Source: Loripinus fragilis | Taxonomy: Eukaryota; Mollusca; Bivalvia; Lucinida; Lucinidae | Assembly (NCBI GenBank): GCA_964019695.1 | Contig: OZ026530.1 | Span: 39,058,944-39,122,943, forward strand | Length of the DNA stretch: 64,000 bases | Direction: 5' to 3' | Part shown: one piece after another, positions 55,621-64,000 of the stretch | How positions within the stretch are numbered: the first letter of the stretch is position 1 | Layout of the letters: every line of letters begins with the position of its first letter | Position numbers and translations under genes: made by a program | The notes under the pieces: model-generated | Databases searched by the model: none | The model's input: the letters and a program-made list of their open reading frames with translations, nothing else | Told to the model about the DNA's origin: nothing

Positions 55621-57933
55621 TCGGGCGAGAAATAAGACAATAATATTCTATTACTAATACTCTGATCTGGGGCCTGATTTAATGTTAAATTGTTTCCAAT
55701 AGTTTATAGTATTGCCAGATGGAGCCAAAGTACCAATTGTATGGTTTACAGTATACAAAGGGTTTATGTAGGTTAACAGCGCAGGGATAATTCTGGAAAG
55801 GGGCCCTTCTGAAAGGCCCCTTCTACTAGAAGAATTGGGCCTTTGTAGCACCCGTTAGTGTCAACGCTCCCGTTAGTGCAAATGATGGCAATAAAGGGGG
55901 AGATTGCTCCCGTAACTGTCCACAGGATCATGTTTACACAGTGGCGATAATGCAGACCCCAAAAACAGTATCAATCGTTAGTGTCAACATTATGAGAAAT
56001 GACCATTTTTGCAAACATATGAGCTGCTGCTTGACAAAACCAACTTTGTGACATTGAATACTGGGTTAAGACCAATTTTTTTTTAAGTTCCAGTGATTTT
56101 GCCTTATATCTTGATAGCTATTTGAACCATGGATAGTTAGGAAGTTAGTAAGTGTTTTATTATCGTGACCTATGCATATCCAATATTGCAAAACAACATA
56201 TGATAACAGAATTGCAATATACAAATATGTAATCAATTATCAGGAAAGTGAATGGGATGATTTGCATTTCATTATACATAGTGCATATTTACTAATAGGT
56301 AAATCTACAAAATGCATAATATGTTTCACACCCATTTCAAGCAATGCTCATAGAGGAATCAGGCTGTTGTACTGCAAACGTGAAATTAGCGAACAGTGCA
56401 GACCCACATGAGAGGCGATTAAAGGTGGCATCTCAGCAGAGTATGTCCGGTTTACTTACATTAAAGCTCTTTATCTACCGAAGTACTACTGGATTGAAGA
56501 ATAGTCCAATACAATGGAAAATGTGATGATGACAATAAGTGCATCCCACATAGACAGCTTAATAGTTTATGAACATTTTGGTAGAAGTTTAGGGGGGAAG
56601 ATCCATATTATTTGGGGTTCAGCTTCAAACCACGTTGATCCTGATCAGACTCCTCCAAAGAGCAGTCAACCCTGGGTCTCCGCTATTATCAAATGGTTTC
56701 AATCAAGTGAGCGCTAAAGTAATTTCAGCTGCGCCTTCTAAATCTATGGTCTATTACATTGTCCATATTTAGGTATATCTACAACTGCAGAATCATGTGC
56801 AAATATGACATTAGCAAACAATATGTTCTGCAAATATGTTATTTGCAAAAAGTAGACCCAAATGTGATGTCACCAATGTGGCATCTCATCATTGTCCGTC
56901 CCCTTTGGCAACATTAGGAGCTTTTCAGTAACCTAGATACTTTGGTGTTTCTGATAATAGGCCAAATTAACACGTTAAAGGTTTATTACCTGAAGTTTGT
57001 CCTAAAAATTAATACAGATCACTCTTTTTAAATAATTTTGCCTTATCTTTTAAGACCATAGGACATATAAAATGATGTTTTCAGATTATGTATCAGTAGA
57101 ACTTAAGATTTGTCTCCCGAATGAGTGTAGGCAACTGACCTTTATTTCATGGTTCCAGTGATTTTGCCTTGTAATTACAAAATCATGGGATATGATCATC
57201 AAACTGTACAATAATGAACAATGGGTTCTCTACTATGAGTAAGTAAGCATACAAATGATGATTTGGGATAATCAGTTGGTAGCACCCAACATTTAACCCT
57301 GGAATTATGTACTCAGTCAAGTGATATATCTTCTACCCCAATATTCATGCTATGGGCGGAAATAACATTACATGCATATAACATGCACATAACATCCGTT
57401 GCCACATGTTCACTTAACAAGCTGGAATATGTATTGGGTTAAGGATTTTGGAAATTTTAAACTTTCACCCATGTGAAAATTGCCTTGCAAAATATTTTTA
57501 TTTCTCTGAAAAGCTAATTTTCTGAAAAAGAAATCATTAGTTTCTGGTGTGATATAATTGGAATTTTATTCAATAAGAGCCTTTGAGAAGTAAGGCTTTT
57601 TAATTAAAAAGTTTTGTTTCCTCTGTGTATATATATATTTATCACATGACGCTCGCGTCTGGGAGTGATATAACACTATGCAATAAAATTGATAAACCAC
57701 TAGTGGTTAACAGATTTTTGGGAAACATTATGATGTACATAATGACAAAATTATAACATCTTTACATTTGAAATGAGATTTCAAAGTAACCTTAATGTCA
57801 TATGATAAATAGAATCTAACATTCTTGCAAGCCTCACATTTTAACTCTTTTCCCCAACTCGTTTAATAAATTCAATAAAACATGAGCACTCATGTAAGAT
57901 CCTCTATACATGTACATCCACTCTCCTTTCTAG
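55621..57933 (+). other. putative intron, no exon recognised
   Basis: Fragments of the GATCAGACTC/CAGTGCAGACCCA repeat family near 56390-56410 and 56635-56690. Frames at 56172-56717 are short, overlapping and without motifs. Confidence 0.45.
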
Positions 57934-58246
57934 AGACTGACTGGAGTCCTATCTGAATACAAGTACAAGCTGTCCACTGTTGATATCTCTGGTTGTGGAG
58001 GGATTACATCCATAGCCATCCGCCACCTGACGTCCCTCAGTGGACCCTTCCTACAACATGTCAACATCGCTTTCACCAAGATTGACAGTACGGCACTATT
58101 CAGCCTGGCTGGATACAGCTTTCCGACAATTATTGATTTTGTTCTCAATGGAGAAGAAGGGATGCGGAATGAAAAGGATCTCAAAGAATATTTAGGGGAC
58201 TTGAAAGAAATTGCTGCTATATATGGAGTTCACGTGAAAAATAAAG
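57934..58246 (+). CDS. LRR-like exon
   Basis: The CTCTCCTTTCTAG acceptor and AAAG|GTGAGA donor are strong. The 104 codons read RLTGVLSEYKYKLSTVDISG, then CGGITSIAIRHLTSLSGPFL, QHVNIAFTKIDSTALFSLAG and a more charged tail (EEGMRNEKDLKEYLGDLKEI). The spacing L..VDISGCGGITSIAIRHL..LQHVNIAFTKIDSTAL is that of cysteine-containing leucine-rich repeats (FBXL/AMN1-like), about two repeats. Such repeats bind protein partners; the partner is unknown. The exon starts in phase 0 and ends in phase 1. The next exon at 61665 completes the split Gly codon. Confidence 0.82.
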
Positions 58247-58269
58247 GTGAGAAAATATATATTATGAGT

Positions 58270-58815
58270 CTTGTAACTTTACATCCCAGTTAACCATTTT
58301 TCAGTCATGTAGGTATGGGTTTTTCCTGGGTTTAACCAGTACTAAGTAGAGGATGAAGTGTCTTGCTCAAGGACACAACACAGCGACTCCACCAGTGGTG
58401 AGACAAAAACCAGCAAACCTTGACACCCAGTCTAACGCTCTAACAACTGAGCCACTGCGATTGGCTAGGGTTGTTTGATATGCAGGCCTCTAGATAAGAG
58501 TGGATAAAGTGTCTTGCTCAAGGACACAACAAAGTGACTGCACCAGTGGTGAGACTGAAACTAGCAACCCTTTGATCTCCAGTCTAAGGCTCTACCAACT
58601 GAGCCACTGCGATTGGCTAGGGTTGTTTGATATGCAGGCCCCTAGATAAGAGTGGATAAAGTGTCTTGCTCAAGGACACAACAAAGTGACTCCACCAGTG
58701 GTGAGACTGAAACTAGCAACCCTTTGACCCCTAGTCTAATGCTCTACCAACTGAGCCACTGCGCTTGGCTAGGGTTGTTTGATATGCAGGCCTCCAGATA
58801 AGAGTGCATAACTGA
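58270..58815 (-). repeat. tandem array of SINE-derived units, 151-152 bp
   Basis: Minus-strand SINE sequence in which body, B-box and A-box regions are repeated three times: GTGTCTTGCTCAAGGACAC lies at 58358, 58509 and 58661, and GAGCCACTGCG at each unit end. The linker GGCTAGGGTTGTTTGATATG then CAGGCC is shared. The left-most unit keeps the SINE tail side (TTTCAGTCATGTAGG). Confidence 0.9.
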
Positions 58816-58844
58816 AAATTATTTTTCTTATTTCTCAATCAAAA

Positions 58845-58897
58845 CATGTTTTGGGTACTTTAAAGAACCATCACAAGCACCCAAAACATATGCTTAA
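58845..58897. repeat. decayed hairpin, CAAAAGAACCGTCT family
   Basis: AAAACATGTTTTGGGTACTT then TAAAGAACCATC and AGCACCCAAAACATATG; the inner part has been deleted. Confidence 0.7.
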
Positions 58898-59198
58898 ACT
58901 AAATTTTATGCTAAAAAGATGTGTTAATCTAAACTTATATGTACATGATGTTTATGTTCAATACAGCTTTAAAATAATTTTCTAATCAATAGATCCAGTC
59001 TTTGACAACTGTTGTAAAAGAAGTTTGGGAAATGTGTAAGAATATTGAAGAAATTAGAGCATACATAAAAGTAATCAGGCATCTGGTTTAGCAGATTCTC
59101 ACTGATTTGTGGGAAATGGGTATGTGCATTAAGAGGATATTTTGGCGCCACTATGAGGTCAAAAATTAAAATCTGCTCTTTACAAGTTCTTTCTTATT

Positions 59199-59609
59199 TG
59201 TTTATTAGAACAATAACCAAAGTGTAAAAGTCTGGTATTGATTCGACTTTTGCGGTTGCTATGGTAACAAAAATGGCTGCCAAAATAGGCTTAAATTAGG
59301 AGAATTACCATTTTGGAGTACATTTCAGACATGTAACAGAGGAATTGATATAGAGAACAAACAAATACCAAAAAGATATTTAACAGATGATGAGAATTAT
59401 CACGGCACACAATATATTAATTTTTTTTTTGTATTCGCTTGTGCTGATATCTAATTCTTGAAAATCGGTCTCCAAAAGGCTTTAATTTGGCCCAAAATGG
59501 CAATTTCTCTATTTTAAGCCTATTTCGTCTGCCATTTGTGTTACCATAGCAACGGTAAAAGTAAAATAAAAGCCAGGATAGTACACTTGGGTTATTCTTC
59601 TAATAAACC
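59199..59609. mobile_element. 411-bp MITE with about 110-bp inverted ends, intronic
   Basis: GTTTATTAGAACAATAACC on the left pairs with the inverse of GGTTATTCTTCTAATAAACC on the right. Further in, CGGTTGCTATGGTAACA then AAATGGC and AATAGGCTTAAA pair with their inverses. No coding frame. Confidence 0.85.
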
Positions 59610-59676
59610 AATTGGATGAAACTGATTAAACACAATTTTCAGTTTTTGGCTCCAAAGGGGGCCAAAATTGCCCCTT

Positions 59677-60743
59677 CGTCGCTTCAGTGCTATAGTGTTC
59701 TAAGTGACATTTTGGTCTAAAATGAGTTATGCATACCGTTGGAAAGGGGATCAAATGTTCTATCTACTGGTGAAGGTTTCATTTACCTATCCCCTCCCAG
59801 TAAGCTTAAAATCGCTGTGCTTTTCTGTTCTATCTCCAAAAAGACAATTTCGTTCAGTGCTATAGTGTTCTAAGTGATTTGTATCCAATGGCCAATAATG
59901 ATTATGTCACGTGACTGGGTGAGTTCAGTGTCATACTGTTCTATCTACAGAAAATCACTTCCCTTGAAGAAATTGATAAAAATTTGCAGTTACCTCCCTT
60001 ATATAAACTTAAATTTCCTCAATTGAAGCAGTTTATTGATGTAATGTCGAACTAATGGCTATATCTGCCACTTTTAGTTCCAAACAATCTGCTCAGTCAA
60101 AACTATTATGCAAATTGATCCATGGACGGAATAATAAGCTGTAGAAACAGATTACCTCCCTTACACATATTTAAACTGCTTTAATTAAAATAATTTGTCG
60201 GTGTAATTGCAAATCAATGGTTAAATCTGCTACTTTAAGGTCCAAATAATCAGTTCAGTCTAACAGAATATGCTATTTGACCCCATTGACAGAAAAAATA
60301 GCTGTAGAAACATATTACCTCCCTTACATAAATTGTAATAACGTAGTCTGTGCAGTTTGTTACTGTTATGCCAAACAAATGACTAAATCTGCTACTTTTA
60401 GGTACAAATTATCATTTCTGTTCAGAATAGTATACGAATTGACTCCAAAATAGAATAATGAGCTGTAGGAATATATAGAACACTATAGCACTGAACGCAG
60501 AAGGCGATTCTTAGGGCATAATGTTCCATCTGCAAACTGTAAAATGCCCATAAATTCCATATTGCTATGAAAATTTCTTCAATCCAAGGTTATTTACACT
60601 GTATGTATATATTTTAACCCTCCGGTATGATTCAAAGGTCTATGATAAATGAGGCATCAAAAATAAGGATACTAAAATTTTCAAACTCATTTTTCTCAAA
60701 ACTTGTGCAATGGTAGATAGAAAGCTATAGCACTGAAGTAACG
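59677..60743. mobile_element. element with inverted ends and three 162-bp core units, intronic
   Basis: Ends GCTTCAGTGCTATAGTGTTC and its near-inverse (CTATAGCACTGAAG at 60726) enclose three units starting ACCTCCCTTA at 59994, 60154 and 60317, each with AATCTGC.ACTTT.GGT and AATAATGAGCTGTAG-like blocks. Extra copies of TTCAGTGCTATAGTGTTCTA lie at 59853-59872 and, inverted, 60477-60497. Same overall plan as 18608-19800 but a different sequence. Confidence 0.85.
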
Positions 60744-61011
60744 CCTTAATGCACATAGCTCTTTATTGGCTTCATAACATATTTAATGAGACATTGCATC
60801 AGCATATTGGCCTCTTTGCGAGAGAAAACCTGTCTTAATGGTTTTGCCGACTCGGGAAGACTCAAGCACACCTGCTATAGATAGATTATTGAAATTTAGC
60901 ATAGAGCAAGTTATGATATACTTTTCAGTTAGCAAATAACAATGATGCTGATCAGAAAGCATGGATGTGCAGGTTGGTCTAAGCCTTTGTTGTTTGCATG
61001 CAAAAAAAAAT

Positions 61012-61160
61012 AGTGAGTAGGAAATACTACAATCACACACCGCAGACCAACCCACAACTCCATGAGGAAGAGTCACAGAACAATAACAGCCTCAAGACAC
61101 CAGGAAAACAATAAAAGTAAATTGATGATTGCAAAGCTAGAAAGGATGCAAAGTATTGTA
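61012..61160 (-). repeat. GTT-rich dispersed repeat, reversed 3' part
   Basis: Inverse of the AGTATTTCC, GTGATTGTGG.ATTTCC and AATCATC blocks: GTAGGAAATACTACAATCAC, CTCCATGAGGAAGAGTCACA, GACACCAGGAAAAC. Confidence 0.8.
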
Positions 61161-61250
61161 TTGCATAATAAAAAAAGAACAAACACAGAACCCCAGCATG
61201 GGAGCAACAATAATCAATGAAAGGTTTTGCATTTCTGTATTTACCCATAC

Positions 61251-61664
61251 ACTTCGGGTCTGCATAGCAGAGTTAAACCCCAAACAAACATGAACATTTC
61301 AAAAGTTGACAGTAGTCTCTAAGCGAGGTTAATGATACACTCTTGGTACAAGTTGAGATACCAGTCATTGTCATTTAAAATATGGACTTGTTTACTGAAG
61401 TTACATTGCAACATAAATGGAGTTATTTTTAGCACAAAAATCACGGAGGGTCCTTGACCTTAATAACCTATAGTTTACACAATTTTAAGCACTAGGTGCA
61501 ATTTCTTTTTCTTTCCATGATATAAGCCATTTTAAAACATAATTTTAAATTACTGTGCATTTCTATGACAGTGCGGTGCATTTCTATGACAGTGCGAATT
61601 TCACCCCATCATAAAATTAGCCCTTTGAAAAACATTACTCCCTGATGCATCTGTTTACTTGCAG
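61251..61664 (+). other. 3' end of putative intron
   Basis: A short tandem duplication of TGTGCATTTCTATGACAGTGCG-like sequence at 61554-61597, then a pyrimidine-rich CTGTTTACTTGCAG acceptor ending at 61664. Confidence 0.55.
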
Positions 61665-63526
61665 GAGATGAAGAAAATAAGGACCCTGATGATTCAAAGT
61701 GTGATTCTGTGATAAAGGGCACTCCTCGTACTACAGCAGGTAACAGTAGCGCTGATGCTGATACAAAGAACATAAACTCTGAAGAGCTCATTTACACAGC
61801 TAATCATGATGGTGTTTTGAATCAGCATGTTAATACTGATGAGGGTTTTTTGAATCAGCAAGTTAATACTGTTTCACAATATCAGGATATGGAAAAAGTC
61901 GCTAATGATTCACAAAATCATGAAGTAGAAAATCACATAGAAACACAATTTGAAGAATTACAGATTGATATTGAATCCTCCAATGATAAAATGAATGTAC
62001 CTGGCAACAATGCTGAAGCAAATTCTGATAGTCAACCAGATTATGTAGGTAAAAAACTTGTATTAGAAAGAGATCAAATGGTTCATATGGAAAATATATC
62101 ACTGACTGACTTAGAAACTGATGAGCATCCTGATATTGACAACATTGTAACAGAAGTAGGAGGAAACCAAAACTGTAATAGACAGGATTTGAAGGATTTT
62201 GAAAACTCCACTTTGTCTCAGTTTGATCTGAGTGAGAAACCTGATCGGCCAAAGATTCTTGTAAATAACTACACTGAACACCAAGAAACTTCTATTAGAA
62301 ATAAAAGTGAAGCTGATTTAACAGAAACAGATAATTCTGAAGCTGATGTTGAACAAGCTTGTTCAGAATGCAGTAATAACAAGGAGTTTAGTGATATTGT
62401 TACTAAAGTTAATGGGAAGGACAGACTACATAATGATCTCAATAAAAATCTTGTCTGTGATATTCTTGGTAGGAAGTTAATTTGTGATGTTAAATCACAG
62501 AATCTGTCTCAGGACAACGGTAATCAACTGCTAAATTGTGATGGTGCTAAATCCTTTGATATTGTGACTGCAGCAGTAAAGCATTCTAGAAATAGGGACG
62601 AAATGGGAATCAGTGATTGTGAAGAAAATAACTTGGGTGATAATGAAGATAGTGTTAGAGATTGTGGATATTTATGTGTAGGAAAAAGTACACATTTGCC
62701 AATCAAAGATCAAGATGAAATAAACATCTTAGATAGGAATGTTTTAGCTGATGTAGATCTGATTGAAGAGGATGCCTGTTTATCAGAAAAAACTTCAGAT
62801 CTTGATGATACTGGCTGTAATGATACAGATGATGCTAGAAATAGTGAAATGTGTGTGATAGGTTCTGAACAGTGCAATAAATGTAAGATTATTAAAGATC
62901 TGATTGTGAAAAGGGTCAACCTAAATAAAGTTGAAATGACTAAGAATGGTTCTGATGATTACACAGATGATGATAATGATTCAGGCAATGAAACAAAATG
63001 CTGTGATAAAAGTTTATCTAGCTCAGTTAATGATGAAATTGATGATATTGAACATCAACTAGATGAATACATAGACAACGATGTAGGCAAAGAAAGCAAT
63101 TTAGCAAAAGATAATTTACAAGACTGTGATACTCACTCATATAGCTCAGTTAAGGGTAAAATGGATGATATTGAACGTGTACTGGACACATATGAAGATA
63201 TTGACTTAGGCAATGAAATAAATGGTGATTTAGCAAAAGATAATTTACAAGATTCATCTAACTCCTTTGAAGATGTAATTGGTGATATTGAACATAAACT
63301 GGACACCATAGAAAGGAAATTAGATGACAAGTTAGATGGATTCAAAGAGTCTGATGATCAAATAACACAGCTTTATACTTCTAATATAACAAGCTTAAAC
63401 ATTGAAAATATAAAATTTCCTAGTGAATCTTTAGGAAAACTTTGCCTGAATAAGTTTTTTAGCGTAAACAAGAATCTAAGAAGTTTGAAGATTAACTGGA
63501 AAGGATTGTCAGAGAATTTGCTGAAG
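61665..63526 (+). CDS. very long acidic exon of the LRR-like gene
   Basis: CTGTTTACTTGCAG precedes and CTGAAG|GTAAGA follows a 1,862-base exon with no stop in the frame set by the upstream exon (split Gly codon). It encodes about 620 residues, extremely rich in Asp, Glu, Asn and Ser and poor in aromatics, so mostly disordered. Near the start, GVLNQHVNTDEG and GFLNQQVNTVSQ are a small repeat. Residues about 450-560 hold three repeats: SSVNDEIDDIEHQLDEYIDN, SSVKGKMDDIERVLDTYEDI and SFEDVIGDIEHKLDTIERKL, the first two followed by LAKDNLQD, with heptad-like I/L spacing (short coiled coils). The end, ITSLNIENIKF...NLRSLKINWKGLSENLLK, looks like one or two leucine-rich repeats. The exon ends in phase 0, as the 55400 exon does. 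No family recognised; a cytosolic or nuclear scaffold is possible but unproven. Confidence 0.85.
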
Positions 63527-63557
63527 GTAAGAAAGTGCTAGAGATGGCACATTAGTA

Positions 63558-63736
63558 TTTAACTCATTTAAGCCAAATGGGGTTGTCCACCCTTTTTGAG
63601 TAGGACAAGCACATTTCCGATTTTAGGGGTCTAGGGCGGTATTTTTCCCCAGATTTTGATAGAACATTGTGCAGTGTCTGATTTTGGTCTGCTCTGTTTT
63701 TCCCATAAAAAGGATGCTAGGCTTATATGGGTTAAA
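63558..63736. mobile_element. 179-bp MITE, TTTAACCCATATAAGCC ends
   Basis: TTTAACTCATTTAAGCC on the left and the inverse of GGCTTATATGGGTTAAA on the right. The interior has GTGCAGTGTCTGATTTTGGT then CTGCTCTGTTTTTCCCATAA, as in the copies at 4786-4925 and 8776-8894. It lies in the intron after the long exon. TTAA at both ends may be the target duplication. Confidence 0.85.
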
Positions 63737-64000
63737 GCTGCATAGTCTGTAACTTTTGATCTTCTAATTTTAGAAATAAAGTTTCTATTTTTAAAGAATA
63801 CAGTAAAAATACTCGAATTCAGGTAAACATTTTACCATTTTCGTAAATCTTAACAAATTATCACTATCAAAACAACAGCATTTATGTTAAAAATCAACTG
63901 TCTAGAATTATTGGAGGGATGTAAATAATTACAAACAAGAGAAAAACTCCTGTTTTTATAAGATAATTCACTTTTCCGTGCAGTTTTCAAATGTACTGAA
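63737..64000 (+). other. intron continues to the window edge
   Basis: AT-rich, without a recognised exon or repeat. The next coding exon of the LRR-like gene should begin in phase 0 beyond this point. Confidence 0.5.

Noticed and set aside
56172..56717. Three consecutive frames of 60-79 codons in the intron before 57934
   Set aside because: No splice consensus at their edges, and partial overlap with a dispersed hairpin repeat.

Overview
The window looks like a repeat-dominated, AT-rich stretch of an animal nuclear genome, most likely a bivalve mollusc (a clam-like species is my best guess). The grounds are: spliced exons with GT/AG boundaries; tRNA-derived SINEs with A and B boxes and a conserved body like the molluscan V-SINE/RUDI type; reverse-transcriptase fragments of the Jockey/CR1/L2 kind; many hairpin MITEs; satellites built on TGACCTTGACC; and the 'CAAGAGGGCC...AGTTAACAGACG' and 'TATACCCGC...GCGGGTA' repeats that I associate with bivalve genomes. 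Nothing bacterial (operons, Shine-Dalgarno sites, CRISPR) is present. The species call is inference; no alignment could be run.

Layout. 1-7 kb: gene-free, with a 43-bp perfect palindrome, a 300-bp tandem duplication, a 2-kb degenerate satellite and hairpins. 7-18 kb: a 552-bp repeat present twice in inverted orientation 9.9 kb apart, with minisatellites and MITEs between. 18.5-20.8 kb: a composite repeat holding an eight-unit satellite studded with nuclear-receptor half sites (AGGTCA) and a TTA-flanked MITE. 20.8-21.1 kb: one exon of a TMEM267-like membrane protein on the minus strand. 21.7-33.1 kb: a roughly 2.2-kb unit present three times (one inverted, two direct), each copy carrying a broken exon for a Cys-x2-Cys protein; the inverted copy is split by a 1.9-kb foldback element. 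33-41 kb: mostly nothing recognisable, plus a tRNA-like sequence and dispersed repeats. 41.0-42.5 kb: a non-autonomous hAT-like element with a perfect 8-bp target duplication. 43-45.6 kb: duplicated blocks around a (CT)n tract and copies of a GTT-rich dispersed repeat. 45.5-50 kb: a LINE remnant split by a 3.5-kb TTAA-flanked element. 50.1-52.8 kb: a 5'-truncated LINE whose reverse-transcriptase frame is split by a second foldback element. 54.3-63.5 kb: exons of an unrecognised plus-strand gene with leucine-rich-repeat-like segments and a very long acidic exon; its introns are full of SINEs, minisatellites and MITEs. The gene runs off the right edge.

Only two host genes are supported: the TMEM267-like exon and the LRR-like gene. 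Most of the rest is the record of nested transposition. The cleanest results are insertion events whose host sequence can be read through the scar: two foldback elements with 9-bp duplications and related ends, a TTAA element whose removal rejoins a LINE frame, and a TTA-duplicating MITE whose removal rejoins a Cys-rich exon.
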